Position numbers and translations under genes: made by a program. From assembly GCA_041648175.1 (NCBI GenBank), contig JBAZPO010000004.1, positions 62,001-126,000 of the forward strand: a stretch of 64,000 bases of DNA, in the 5' to 3' direction. The notes beneath the pieces are model-generated. The model ran no database searches. It worked only from the letters and a program-made list of their open reading frames with translations, and was not told where the DNA came from. This document shows positions 25,864 to 35,136 of this stretch, one piece after another. Positions within the stretch are counted from its first letter, which is position 1. Every line of letters begins with the position of its first letter. Origin of the DNA: Desulfobaccales bacterium. Its GTDB lineage: Bacteria > Desulfobacterota > Desulfobaccia > Desulfobaccales > 0-14-0-80-60-11.

Positions 25864-26304
25864 ATGCGGATGTTGAAGGTCTTATTTCTCTGCACCGAAA
25901 ACTCCTGCCGCAGCCAGATGGCTGAAGGCTTGGTAAACCACGACCTGGCCGGACAGGTTAAGGCGTATTCCGCCGGGATCAGACCCAGCCGGGTGAACCC
26001 CCGGGCCATCCAGGTCATGGCCGAGTTGGGCATCGACATCAGTCAACACCACTCGAAATCTGTGGACGACCTGGCCGGAGAGCACTTCGACCTGGTGATC
26101 ACCGTGTGCGATCAGGCCCAACAGCAATGTCCCATCTTTCCCGGGGAATCTGAGGTTATGCACGTGGGCTTCCCGGACCCGGCCAAGGCCACGGGCACGG
26201 AGGCAGAAGTTCTCACGATGTTCCGCTGGGTGCGGGACGGCCTGCGGGAACGCCTGGGGTATCTTTTACGGAAGAAACTCGGAGATCGCCGGGAGAAAGA
26301 TTGA
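25864..26304 (+). CDS. arsC: Arsenate reductase, low-molecular-weight phosphatase type
   Basis: 146 residues with the P-loop LFLCTENSCRSQMAEG (C-x5-R/S type), the DPAKATG loop (aspartate general acid) and two further cysteines in VCDQAQQQCP that fit the thioredoxin-linked ArsC mechanism. It reduces arsenate to arsenite for export by ACR3 or methylation by ArsM. Translation starts at ATG 25864 or 25870, with GAAGGA upstream. Confidence 0.92.
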   Translation: MRMLKVLFLCTENSCRSQMAEGLVNHDLAGQVKAYSAGIRPSRVNPRAIQVMAELGIDISQHHSKSVDDLAGEHFDLVITVCDQAQQQCPIFPGESEVMHVGFPDPAKATGTEAEVLTMFRWVRDGLRERLGYLLRKKLGDRREKD

Positions 26305-26426
26305 TGCAGCCGAAATCGCCTCAGCCTGAACTGAGCCACACCTGCGCTCACCCTGACTGCTATGGTCATGGAGAAATTGACAGGATTCGTCGCCAAGGCT
26401 TCCCGATAGCTTTGGGGAGGTGAACC

Positions 26427-26981
26427 ATGTTGTTGGAGAAGATTGATAATTTTGACATCTTTCGCCCGAAAATGGACTCCAGCAAGGAGGTCCTGCACGG
26501 CATCGCCACGTTTCAGGCGGACATCTCCCCGGCTTTCCCCTATGTCAATGCCGAATTGGGCGGTTGGGACTACAATCAAGCCAATCAGGTGCTCCTGATC
26601 AAGCTTTCCGACGGCAAGTGGATCACCCTGCACCCCCACAAGATCGCCATACGGGGGATTCGGGACCTGGAAGAAGCCAACGCGCTGCTGACCTGGATCC
26701 AGGCCCAGATCAATGGCATTTATGAACGGCGGGAATCTATCACGCCGCGCCACGTGAGTCAGGCCGGCCTCAAAGTCATCGAGATTTTGAAACTTCTCCC
26801 TATGACCAGCTGCAAGGTTTGTGGTTATCTGACCTGCATGGCCTACGCCGCGGCTTTGCGGGAAGGCGAGATTTTCCTGGAGGCCTGTAAACCTCTCTGG
26901 GAAGAAAACTACCGTGAAAATCGGGAAAAGCTCCTAGCCTATCTGGAGAGCTATGGCTGGCGGGCCTTGGACGCGGACTAG
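26427..26981 (+). CDS. Fe-S cluster-domain protein of unknown function
   Basis: 184 residues. The C-terminal part contains LPMTSCKVCGYLTCMAYAAA followed by a further Cys in EACKPL, the four-cysteine pattern of the small Fe-S domain also found in corrinoid protein reductive activators and RnfB. The N-terminal half is an uncharacterised domain (about 1-110). Proteins of this type occur in arsenic clusters of anaerobes. A good site, GGGGAGGTGAACC, precedes ATG. It probably transfers electrons; its partner is unknown. Confidence 0.75.
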   Translation: MLLEKIDNFDIFRPKMDSSKEVLHGIATFQADISPAFPYVNAELGGWDYNQANQVLLIKLSDGKWITLHPHKIAIRGIRDLEEANALLTWIQAQINGIYERRESITPRHVSQAGLKVIEILKLLPMTSCKVCGYLTCMAYAAALREGEIFLEACKPLWEENYRENREKLLAYLESYGWRALDAD

Positions 26982-26995
26982 GAGCAAGGAGAATT

Positions 26996-27709
26996 ATGCG
27001 TATCGATAAATTGGCTTATCGGGCTTTAATCTGGATATTACTGCTGCTGTGCACGCCGATGGCAGCCATGGCCACCATCGGGCCGAAAGCCCAGGTCCCC
27101 GAGACCACCCATGATTTCGGCGAAATTTTTGAAGACCGGGAGTTAACCCACACCTTCACCATCAAGAATATCGGCGACGCCCTCCTGGAGATCAAGGATA
27201 TCGACTCCGATTGCGCCTGCACCGCGGCGGACTCCGACCGGCGCATCCCCCCAGGCGGGCAGGGCCGCATCAAGCTGACCATCGCCCCTTACTCGGTGCT
27301 CCGGCAATTTGCCAAGAAAACCAAGGTGTTTTTCAACGACCCGGACCATCCCCAGGTGGTCCTGACCATGCAAGGTTACGGTAAACCTTTCATTGAAATC
27401 CAGCCCAGCCACATCATCCGGTTCCGGGGCAAGCCGGGTGAGGAACTCCGGGATCAGGTCCGCTTCATCTCTCACCTTCCCGGTCACTGGGAAATCAAGG
27501 AAGCCCGCACCAATATCCCGGATGCCATCGACATCAAGGTCAAGCCGGAAGAGCCGGGCCGGGTTTATGTGGTGGAGGTCCGCAACAAACGGCAGGAAGC
27601 AGGCAATTATGCCGGCGTCATTGAACTATTTACCAATTCGGAAAAGCGGCCTCGCCTGATCATGCGGGTGTTCGGGGAGCTTTCCATCCCCTCTTCGCAA
27701 GGCCAATGA
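26996..27709 (+). CDS. DUF1573 protein, exported (paralogue 1)
   Basis: 237 residues with a signal peptide (1-27). The immunoglobulin-like DUF1573 domain starts HDFGEIFEDRELTHTFTIKN and contains SDCACTAADSDRRIPPGGQG, where the CxC pair is conserved in the family. A second beta domain follows (about 115-230). It closely resembles the product at 29410. The gene follows the Fe-S gene by 14 bp, with GGAGAATT upstream. Confidence 0.85.
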   Translation: MRIDKLAYRALIWILLLLCTPMAAMATIGPKAQVPETTHDFGEIFEDRELTHTFTIKNIGDALLEIKDIDSDCACTAADSDRRIPPGGQGRIKLTIAPYSVLRQFAKKTKVFFNDPDHPQVVLTMQGYGKPFIEIQPSHIIRFRGKPGEELRDQVRFISHLPGHWEIKEARTNIPDAIDIKVKPEEPGRVYVVEVRNKRQEAGNYAGVIELFTNSEKRPRLIMRVFGELSIPSSQGQ

Positions 27710-27808
27710 TCCACCATCAGGGGGCAGAGATTGAGATGAGTATTAAACTTAAACCGGATTCATGGAGGCCGCTTAGGAGGAAAAGCCCTGACTCGGCGGT
27801 CTTTGGAA

Positions 27809-27886
27809 TGGCGCGCCCGGAGGGATTTGAACCCCCGACACACGGATTCGTAGTCCGTTGCTCTATCCGGACTGAGCTACGAGCGC
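27809..27886 (-). tRNA. tRNA-Arg (ACG anticodon)
   Basis: The minus-strand sequence folds as a complete cloverleaf: acceptor GCGCTCG / CGGGCGC, D arm GCTC...GAGC, anticodon stem ACGGA / TCCGT with loop CTACGAA (anticodon ACG), T arm GGGGGTTCAAATCCCTC, and encoded CCA (27809-27811). Confidence 0.95.
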
Positions 27887-27889
27887 GTC

Positions 27890-28240
27890 TTGTTTTTCTT
27901 TGAATGTTCGTCCTTACTAGATATTTATACCCCTGGAAGCTGAAAAGGTCAACCGGTTATCAAGGGCTCCGGTTATGGTGGGGTGATTCAGGAAGCTCTG
28001 CATTGCATCTCATACCGAGTTGCATTCAAAGAGCAATGTTGGGTAGGCGCAGGCTATAGCCTGCGCCTGCACAGGCGAGACGCCTGTGCCACCGTTTGAA
28101 TGCGAATTGGTCTCCGCAGGAGCTTGGGTGAGTACCAGGCGGGTTGACCCTGGTGAATCCTATAAAAGAGAGCGGACCCCCGCGGGCCCGCAATCTTTAA
28201 AGAAATTAGAAGTGTTGTGAAAAAACAGACCAAAAAATTC
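27890..28240. repeat. Spacer with a TIR-bounded palindromic repeat (28019-28108)
   Basis: No gene. An element bounded by TTGCATTCAAA and TTTGAATGCGAA encloses GGCGCAGGCTATAGCCTGCG and GCACAGGCGAGACGCCTGTG with GCCACC. The core matches other GCACAGGCGAGACGCCTGTG repeats at 2547-2566 and 15590-15609. The terminal inverted repeats suggest a miniature mobile-element-like unit. Confidence 0.6.
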
Positions 28241-28822
28241 TTAAAGCACCCCCTTAGTGGATGGCACCCCGGTGGCCCGGGGTTCCGGCTGGGTGGCGGC
28301 GTCCAGGGCCCGGCCTGCAGCCTTGAAGATCGCCTCCAGGATGTGGTGGGTGTTCTCCCCATAGGGCACGCTGATGTGCAGGGTCATGCCACCGTGGATG
28401 GATGCGGCCCGCCAGAATTCCTTGAGTAACTGCGGGTCCATGCCGGCGCCCCCTGGCGGCAGGTCCACTTCCAGGTGGAGGAAAGGGCGGTTGCTCAGGT
28501 CCACGGTGACCTGAGCCAAGGCCTCGTCCATGGGAACCCGGGCCTCGCCGTAGCGCTTTACCTTGGGGCGTTGAGCCAGGGCCTCCCGAAAAGCGTGCCC
28601 TAAGCAGATGCCGATGTCCTCCACGGTGTGGTGCTGATCCACCTCCAGATCGCCCTCAGCCTTGATGGTTAGATCAAAATAGCCGTGGGCCGTGAAGAGG
28701 GTGAGCATGTGATCAAGAAACGGGATGCCGGTATCGATGGCCGCCTGGCCCCGGCCGTCCAGTTCCAGTTCCAGGCTGACTTCCGTTTCCCGGGTCTGAC
28801 GGTGGATTTTACTTAAGGGCAT
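28241..28822 (-). CDS. hisB: Imidazoleglycerol-phosphate dehydratase
   Basis: 193 residues with the two duplicated metal-binding motifs of HisB: DQHHTVEDIGICLGHAF and YGENTHHILEAIFKA, and FLDHMLTLFTAHG. It dehydrates imidazoleglycerol phosphate in histidine biosynthesis. The gene is isolated from other his genes. The start ATG at 28822 fits the family N-terminus (RQTRETEVSLELELDG). Confidence 0.95.
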   Translation of the reverse strand: MPLSKIHRQTRETEVSLELELDGRGQAAIDTGIPFLDHMLTLFTAHGYFDLTIKAEGDLEVDQHHTVEDIGICLGHAFREALAQRPKVKRYGEARVPMDEALAQVTVDLSNRPFLHLEVDLPPGGAGMDPQLLKEFWRAASIHGGMTLHISVPYGENTHHILEAIFKAAGRALDAATQPEPRATGVPSTKGVL

Positions 28823-28900
28823 GCCTGGTTCTCCTTGGGTTCGACGACGCTGCTCCCGGTGGCTACCAAATTTAGCTCACGCATTGAATATTTGGGGACG

Positions 28901-29176
28901 CTACTTTTGCCGAGGTTCCCAACACGCGGTGGCGTTATTATAAATCATGATCCTGCCGTTCACTTCGCACTGCCAATGATCGCCGACCTTACGAACATTT
29001 TGCGCTTCCCCCGGGGCTTGCGGCGACAACTCGTCAGGGGTGCCCACGGTGCTGCGCGTATAGCTGGTGGGCGGGGGCTGTTGAATCTGCGACGGTGACG
29101 AGGTGCAGCCGCTTCCCAACGTGATCAACAGCGCAGCTGCTAAAGCCATCCCGGTAAAGTGATTCTTGAACTGCAT
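28901..29176 (-). CDS. Small lipoprotein of unknown function
   Basis: 91 residues from the ATG at 29176, chosen because AGGAGG lies eight bases upstream (an in-frame start further out lacks such a site). A lipoprotein signal peptide ends ITLGSGCTSS (lipobox Cys near residue 24). The mature part is proline/serine rich, then has a short domain WQCEVNGRIMIYNNATACWE with two cysteines. Confidence 0.7.
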   Translation of the reverse strand: MQFKNHFTGMALAAALLITLGSGCTSSPSQIQQPPPTSYTRSTVGTPDELSPQAPGEAQNVRKVGDHWQCEVNGRIMIYNNATACWEPRQK

Positions 29177-29409
29177 AACGGTAACCTCCTGACCCTGGTG
29201 AAGTCTTTGAAATTCCCCAAGATAGTATTTGGAGAGCAGGATCATCATAAATCTTTTCGCCAACCTTGACAAATGGTTATGTTAAAATACCGGCAAGATT
29301 ATCACAAAGCCGCTTTCTCCGGGCTGGGTTCTGGCGCCGACGTGTGTTGGTGAGAATGAGCCCCGCGGCTGGAAGAAGACGGACCCGGCGACAAGGAGCA
29401 CTATCCGAC

Positions 29410-30174
29410 GTGATCGACGCACAGCATTGCCAACATCACCAAACCCGGCGGGTACGATTTTTCACCTCTTTTTGCGCCCTGCTGCTCTTAGGTGCAGCCA
29501 TGGCCTGGGGGGGCCAGTCCACCCCAGCCTGGGCCGCAGGGACCGGACCTGTGGCCACCATCAGGGAAACCACTTTTGATTTTGGTAAAATCTTCGAAGA
29601 TCGAGCCTTGACGCATACCTTCATGGTTAAAAATACCGGATCAGCGCCGTTAAAAGTCGAGGATGTAGACCCGGATTGCGCCTGCACGGTAGCCAGTTAC
29701 GATAAAACCATTCCTCCCGGCCAGGAGGGGGCCATCACCCTGACCATTAAACCCTTCTCAGTGCTCCAGCAGTTCAAGAAAGAGACCAAGATCAGACTCA
29801 ACGACCCGGAGCGGCCCATGGTGCAACTGGTCATGACGGGCTTGGCCCTCCCTTTTATCGAGATCCTGCCCAGTCATATTGTGCGGCTGCGAGGCGCCCC
29901 CGGTGAAGAGGTCAAGGGCCAGGTGACCTTTATTTCGCATCTGCCCACCCCCTGGGAAATTATGGAATATCGCACCAGTATTCCCGACAAGATCGAAGTG
30001 ACTCTCAAGCCGGAAGTGCCGGGCAAAGAATATGTCCTGGAAGTGCGCAACAAGAGCCGGGAGGCGGGCGCCTATGCCGGTCTGGTGGAGCTGTTCACCA
30101 ACTCCAAAGAGCGGCCTCGCCTCATTGTGCGGGTCTTTGGGGAACTCTACTTGCCTTCCGCGGGCGGCCAGTAA
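29410..30174 (+). CDS. DUF1573 protein, exported (paralogue 2)
   Basis: 254 residues from GTG 29410, preceded by AAGGAG; the frame is open further upstream, but this start gives a signal peptide (RVRFFTSFCALLLLGAAMAW). The domain FDFGKIFEDRALTHTFMVKN...DPDCACTVASYDKTIPPGQE matches the protein at 26996 along most of its length. Its 3' end overlaps the convergent lipoprotein gene by 28 bp. Confidence 0.8.
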   Translation: MIDAQHCQHHQTRRVRFFTSFCALLLLGAAMAWGGQSTPAWAAGTGPVATIRETTFDFGKIFEDRALTHTFMVKNTGSAPLKVEDVDPDCACTVASYDKTIPPGQEGAITLTIKPFSVLQQFKKETKIRLNDPERPMVQLVMTGLALPFIEILPSHIVRLRGAPGEEVKGQVTFISHLPTPWEIMEYRTSIPDKIEVTLKPEVPGKEYVLEVRNKSREAGAYAGLVELFTNSKERPRLIVRVFGELYLPSAGGQ

Positions 30175-30737
30175 AGGAGCAGTTCATTGAGCAGGTGGGC
30201 GGCGAAAGTCCGGGCTGCCATGCGCAGGAGCAGTTCTTCTTCCTTTGGGGCCGCAGGACCGGGATTCACCGGCGAGCTCAAACTGATGCGGTCCTGGCAG
30301 GCAAAGAGGGTGTCGCCTCCCCGGGTGATGGCCCCGGACACGATAAGGTCGGCGTCGATTTTGCCCCGGATGAACCGGAAAGTGGTGCCCCGGACCGCGA
30401 CATACTGAATAACCCCGGACAGGACGGTATCTCCCTGGGGAGCGATCCTCAGGCCGTTGGCCTGCCAGGCCTGCGTCAGCTCTTCCATAAAGAGGGTTTG
30501 GAAGGCGTCAGCCGGGAATCCTTTGGCCGACTCTACTAAAAACGGGGTTACGGTATACGTCGCCTGGGCCGGGGTAAAATCCGGAGCTCGATAATAGGCA
30601 GTGAGATATCGGCCGGGCTGCAACGTCACTGCCGCCGGTACGGCCGGCGAAATCCGGGGGACGCAGCCCCAAAGGCAAGTCAGACACAGGGCTAGGACCA
30701 AGCTTAAAGAGATGCATCTTCTCATATTCATGGCCAT
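30147..30737 (-). CDS. Lipoprotein, probable ABC-type transport auxiliary-like outer-membrane component
   Basis: 196 residues from ATG 30737; ATG alternatives at 30731 and 30725 are equally possible, and a GAGGAGG site lies about 20 bp upstream. The signal peptide ends LTCLWGC (lipobox). The mature domain (YYRAPDFTPAQATYTVTPF, then FMEELTQAWQANGLRIAPQG) resembles lipoproteins of the LptE or transport-auxiliary type, but I cannot assign it firmly. Confidence 0.6.
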   Translation of the reverse strand: MAMNMRRCISLSLVLALCLTCLWGCVPRISPAVPAAVTLQPGRYLTAYYRAPDFTPAQATYTVTPFLVESAKGFPADAFQTLFMEELTQAWQANGLRIAPQGDTVLSGVIQYVAVRGTTFRFIRGKIDADLIVSGAITRGGDTLFACQDRISLSSPVNPGPAAPKEEELLLRMAARTFAAHLLNELLLYWPPAEGK

Positions 30738-31028
30738 ATGATTACCATAAACCGTCCTCCTCTCACAAACCATTTAACCGCCCGGAAGCAAAAAGGGGGC
30801 TTAAGGGCTGGGCAGACAGATGAATGTACGGGGGAGCCGGCCGACCCCCGGCACTCGGGCCAGGCGGCGCGGGGATTTGACAACCGGTTGCAGATATCTT
30901 ATGTATGCTGACATCGCTGACCGGAGGCCCGGAGTTCGGACCCCGCGGTGACGATAAATACTCCAGGGATTTTGGACTTTTAGCCACAACTTACAAAAAA
31001 TGCGAAACCTTGCAGAGCCTTCGGTAGC

Positions 31029-32021
31029 ATGGTAACCTTCCGTAAAATTGCCCAGATGGCTGCCATGTTGCTGGCCCTTTTGTTGATCGGCAGCCTGGGC
31101 TTTGTCTGGCTGCAAGGTTGGGACTTTTTTGACGCCCTTTATATGACGGTGACCACCCTCTCCACTGTGGGTTATGGGGAGATTCATCCCCTGACGCGGA
31201 TAGGGCGTCTTTACAACATGGTACTCATTCTTAGCGGCATGGGTGTCATGTTTTATATTCTGGGCTCCCTGGCCCGGGTGGTGATCGAAGGGGAAATTCG
31301 CGCAGTTTTCGGAAGGCGAAAATTGATAAAACATATCAAGAGGTTGAAAAACCATTACATTCTCTGTGGCTATGGGCGCATCGGTGAAATTATCGCTCTG
31401 CAGCTCAAAGATCGCGGCCTGCCCCTGGTGGTCATCGAGAACGACCCGGCATTGCTTTCTCGCCTGGAAGCCTCGGGATATTTTTTCATCAGCGGAGATG
31501 CTACCCGGGAAGAAGTCCTCATGGAGGCCGGGATCGAACGGGCCAAAGGTTTGATCTCCGTGGTGTCCACCGACGCAGCCAATGTCTATACCGTGCTGAC
31601 GGCGCGCAGTCTCAACCCTCGTTTGTTCATCGTGGCCCGGGGGGAAGAGGAGGGTTCCGAAAAGAAGCTGCTCCGGGCGGGGGCCGACAAGGTAGAGTCG
31701 CCCTATCGCATGGGCGGCCAGAAAATGGCCCATACCATTTTGCATCCAACGGTGACCACCTTCATGGAACTGGCCATGAAGGAAGGGATAGAGTGGAGCA
31801 TGGAAGAGATTGCCGTAGGCCAGGCTTCAGCCCTTCTGGGGGTGCCTCTGAAAGACTCGGGCATCCGCCAAAAATTGGACCTGATCCTGGTGGCCATCAA
31901 AAGGGCCGATGGCGAGATGATCTTCAATCCCAGCTACGATACCGCCATTTTGGCGGGGGACACCCTTATCGCTCTGGGGTTGCGTAAAAACCTGGACGCC
32001 CTGGAAGAGATGGTGCAATAA
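31029..32021 (+). CDS. Potassium channel with RCK (TrkA-N/TrkA-C) domains
   Basis: 330 residues: two membrane helices around the selectivity filter TLSTVGYGE (residues about 43-51), then a Rossmann RCK domain (CGYGRIGEIIALQLKDRGLP, with VVIENDPAL) and a C-terminal TrkA-C domain (about 245-325). This is the MthK/Kch-like layout: a tetrameric K+ channel gated by a cytoplasmic ring that senses nucleotides or cations. ATG 31029 begins directly before the first helix. Confidence 0.92.
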   Translation: MVTFRKIAQMAAMLLALLLIGSLGFVWLQGWDFFDALYMTVTTLSTVGYGEIHPLTRIGRLYNMVLILSGMGVMFYILGSLARVVIEGEIRAVFGRRKLIKHIKRLKNHYILCGYGRIGEIIALQLKDRGLPLVVIENDPALLSRLEASGYFFISGDATREEVLMEAGIERAKGLISVVSTDAANVYTVLTARSLNPRLFIVARGEEEGSEKKLLRAGADKVESPYRMGGQKMAHTILHPTVTTFMELAMKEGIEWSMEEIAVGQASALLGVPLKDSGIRQKLDLILVAIKRADGEMIFNPSYDTAILAGDTLIALGLRKNLDALEEMVQ

Positions 32022-32088
32022 AGCAACTGTCAGCAGCCAGCTTTCAAGCAAAAGAAGCCCGGAAACAAGGATAAAACAGGAGGGGGTT

Positions 32089-32805
32089 ATGGCGCAGTCA
32101 AAAATCGGCCGCGGGGTAAAGATCACCTTCTTGGGCCATTCGGCCTTCAAACTGACGGGTGCGGGGGTGAATGTACTCATCGACCCCTGGCTCAGCAATC
32201 CGCTGCTCAATACGCCGGTGGCCCAGGTGGGGCCGGTGGACGTCATACTGGTGACCCACGGCCACGGCGACCACGTGGGGGAAACCGTGGCTGTGGCGAA
32301 GGCGACCGGCGCGACGGTGGTGGCCATTCATGAACTCAGCCTGATCCTGGCAGGTCAGGGGGCCCCTCAGGTGATCGGCATGAACAAGGGCGGGACCATG
32401 AGCGTGGCCGGGTGCAAGGTCACCATGACCAACGCGGTGCACTCCTCCGCAGTGGAAGAAGGCGGTAAGCTCATTGCCGCGGGCGACCCCGGCGGCTTCG
32501 TCATTGAGTTTGGGAACGGCTTTGTGGCCTACCACGCCGGCGACACGGCAGTCTTCAAGGACATGGAACTCATCCGGGAGCTTTATCACCCGGAGGTGGC
32601 CATGCTGCCCATCGGCAGCCATTACGTCATGAGCCCCGCGGAGGCGGCCCTGGCTTGCCGGATGCTGAAACCCCGCTGGGTCATCCCCATGCATTACGGC
32701 ACCTTTCCGGTGCTCACCGGCACCGCGGAGGAGTTGATCGAACGCCTGAAAGGGGAGCCGGAGATCACGGTTATTCCCTTGAAACCGGGCGAGACGGTGG
32801 AATAA
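32089..32805 (+). CDS. Metal-dependent hydrolase of the UPF0173/YtkL type (metallo-beta-lactamase fold)
   Basis: 238 residues with the metallo-beta-lactamase motif THGHGDHVGE (about residues 55-64), further ligand histidines in TNAVHSS, YHAGDTAVF and IPMHYGTFPV, and the opening KITFLGHSAFKLTGAGVNVL. The family is annotated UPF0173; its physiological substrate is unknown. A strong GGAGGGGG site precedes ATG. Confidence 0.9.
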   Translation: MAQSKIGRGVKITFLGHSAFKLTGAGVNVLIDPWLSNPLLNTPVAQVGPVDVILVTHGHGDHVGETVAVAKATGATVVAIHELSLILAGQGAPQVIGMNKGGTMSVAGCKVTMTNAVHSSAVEEGGKLIAAGDPGGFVIEFGNGFVAYHAGDTAVFKDMELIRELYHPEVAMLPIGSHYVMSPAEAALACRMLKPRWVIPMHYGTFPVLTGTAEELIERLKGEPEITVIPLKPGETVE

Positions 32806-33012
32806 TGAGCTGTCAGCTTTCAGCCCATAGGGCGTGCCATGCACGCCGCTCAGGTTTGGGCGGATAACGGCGGCTACGGGCCGCCCTATGAGGCTCAATA
32901 AGAGTTTGGCAGGAAGGGTAAGGACTTAGGCCTCTATCCCCTTAATTTAAGAAACCTTATAAGTTGACCGCTGATAGCTGATAGCTGACAGCATTTGCTC
33001 AAGGAGCAAATA

Positions 33013-34719
33013 TTGCGCCGCAAGAAGGCCTGGCAGGTATATCCCGAACAGCCGGAATTGGTAGCCTCAGTCATGGCTCGCCATAATCTCCCGCCTTTGG
33101 TGGCCCGCATCCTGTTGAACCGGGGTTTGGCCGCCGCGGACGATATTCTGGCGTATCTGGACCCCTCCCTGGAACGGCTGAATCCCCCCTTCGGGCTGCC
33201 GGACCTGGAGGCCGCGACGGGCCGTCTGGGCCGGGCGGTGCGCCAGGGGGAGCCGATTGCGGTGTATGGCGACTACGACGCCGACGGTCTCACCGCCACC
33301 GCCTTGATGCAGCAGTTTTTCCGGGAGCTGGACCTGCCGTGCTTCGCCTATATCCCCGACCGGTTGACCCAAGGCTACGGCCTCAAGACCCAGGGCTTAA
33401 AAGAGCTGGCGGCTCAGGCCAAGCTTTTAGTCACGGTAGACTGCGGCATCAGCGACTTTCAGGAAGTGGCGCGGGCGCGGGAACTGGGGCTGGAGGTGAT
33501 CATCACCGATCACCACGAAGTGCCCCTGAAACTACCCGAAGCCCTGGCCGTGGTCAACCCCAAGCGCGTTGGCCACGATTACCCCTTTAGGGAACTCGCC
33601 GGGGTGGGAGTGGCATTGCTCCTGGCCCTGGGGGTGCGGGCCGAGCTTAGGGCCGAAGGCTGGTTTAGGTCCCACCGGGAGCCCAACATGAGGTCCTATC
33701 TGGACCTGGTGGCCCTGGGCACCGCGGCGGACGTGGTGCCGCTGGTGGGGGAAAACCGCATCCTGGTGCACCAGGGGCTTAAGGTTCTGGAAGAGAGCCG
33801 GCGCCCTGGCATCATTGCCCTGAAGGAAGTCACCCAACTGGAAGGCAAACCCATCTCCTATCAGGATGTGGTGTTTAGGCTGGCGCCCCGGCTCAATGCC
33901 GCGGGACGCATGGGCCAGGCCCGGTGCGCCCTGGAACTGCTCTTAAGCGACGACCTGGCCCAGGCCCGGGTTCAGGCCAGATATTTGCATAACCTCAACC
34001 GGCAACGCCAGACTTTGGAAGAGGAGGTCTTAAAACAGGCCAGGACGCTGATCCGTCAAGGTGGTCTGGAGTCGCGGAAAGTGTTGGTCCTGGGTAAAGA
34101 GGGCTGGCACCCCGGGGTGATCGGCATTGTAGCGGCCCGTCTGGCCGAGGAATATTACCGGCCCGTGGCCCTGGTGAGCCTGGAAAACGGCCGGGGCCGG
34201 GGCTCGGCCCGGTCCATCGAGGGCTTCCACCTGTTTCAGGGGCTTAACGCCTGCAGCAGCGCGCTCCATAAGTACGGGGGGCACCAGGCCGCGGCGGGCT
34301 TCGAGATGGCGGCGGACAACCTGCCCGCCTTACAAGACCTCATGGATCAGGCCTTCCAGGCGCAGTTGGGCGAAAAGCCGCCCCGGCCCACCCTCAAGGT
34401 CGACGCCCAGGCGGCGCTCCAAGACTTGGACCATATTTTTTATCGGCATCTGGAGACCCTGCGGCCCTTCGGACCCGGCAACCCGGCGCCGGTCATTGTC
34501 TGTTTGGAGGTGGAATGCCTGGGGTCCCGGATCGTAGGCGGCAAACATCTGAAGGTGCAATTGGCCCAAGGCGGCAGCGTCTTGGAGGCCATTGCCTTTG
34601 ATAAGGCCGGCAGCCACCCTATGAGTGGCACGCTGGACGTGGCCTTGGGCGCCAGGGTCTCCCATTACCAGGGCCGGACCTATCCGGACCTGAGGCTCCT
34701 GGACTGGGGCAGGCCTTGA
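33013..34719 (+). CDS. recJ: Single-stranded-DNA-specific exonuclease RecJ
   Basis: 568 residues. The DHH phosphoesterase motifs are YGDYDADGLTATALM, TVDCGIS, ITDHHEV and NPKRVGHDYPFRELAGVGVA; the DHHA1 part includes GWHPGVIGIVAARLAEEY and GGHQAAAGFEM. RecJ degrades ssDNA 5' to 3' in recombination and repair. I choose TTG 33013 because AAGGAG lies six bases upstream; the in-frame TTG at 32995 would add six residues and has no such site. Confidence 0.93.
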   Translation: MRRKKAWQVYPEQPELVASVMARHNLPPLVARILLNRGLAAADDILAYLDPSLERLNPPFGLPDLEAATGRLGRAVRQGEPIAVYGDYDADGLTATALMQQFFRELDLPCFAYIPDRLTQGYGLKTQGLKELAAQAKLLVTVDCGISDFQEVARARELGLEVIITDHHEVPLKLPEALAVVNPKRVGHDYPFRELAGVGVALLLALGVRAELRAEGWFRSHREPNMRSYLDLVALGTAADVVPLVGENRILVHQGLKVLEESRRPGIIALKEVTQLEGKPISYQDVVFRLAPRLNAAGRMGQARCALELLLSDDLAQARVQARYLHNLNRQRQTLEEEVLKQARTLIRQGGLESRKVLVLGKEGWHPGVIGIVAARLAEEYYRPVALVSLENGRGRGSARSIEGFHLFQGLNACSSALHKYGGHQAAAGFEMAADNLPALQDLMDQAFQAQLGEKPPRPTLKVDAQAALQDLDHIFYRHLETLRPFGPGNPAPVIVCLEVECLGSRIVGGKHLKVQLAQGGSVLEAIAFDKAGSHPMSGTLDVALGARVSHYQGRTYPDLRLLDWGRP

Positions 34720-35136
34720 GGCTGCGCTTATAAAGAAATGCGTTCGAACAGGTAATTGGTAGCCGCAGGCTTTGCCGTGAAAATCCAAATCCCCCTAATC
34801 CATACTCATTGCCAAAAAGTTTTTTCCGTAATAGGAGACACTTTAACACCCCAAATCCCCCCTAACCCCCCTTTGGTAAATTGGGTAACTATAAGGAATT
34901 ACTTATAAAGTTCCCCTTTGAAAAAGGGGGATTTAGGGGGATTTAAAAATCAGCCAGCGGCATAAATTTATGGCAAACGCTATAAATCCCCCTTTGTCAA
35001 AGGGGAACTTACCCTGCCAAGTCCGGCCTTCCTGACCTGATTCATGTTCACCTAATTTTGAAAGGCTTCACTATACCGTGGCGGGGATCATTACCGGCTC
35101 TCGAGGTGCAGGGGGAAATGCGGTAATCGGAATGGG
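34720..35136. repeat. Spacer with a cluster of AAATCCCCCT-type repeats
   Basis: No gene. It begins with GAAATGCGTTCGAACAGGTA and GGTAGCCGCAGGCTTTGCCG, the same composite as at 2383 and 5933. Several inverted copies of AAATCCCCCT / AGGGGGATTT follow up to about 35010. Long hairpins would form on either strand, and they may act as terminators for recJ. Confidence 0.65.

Noticed and set aside
27706..27903. 65-codon plus-strand frame
   Set aside because: It runs across the tRNA-Arg gene and resembles the artefactual peptides that arise from tRNA genes.
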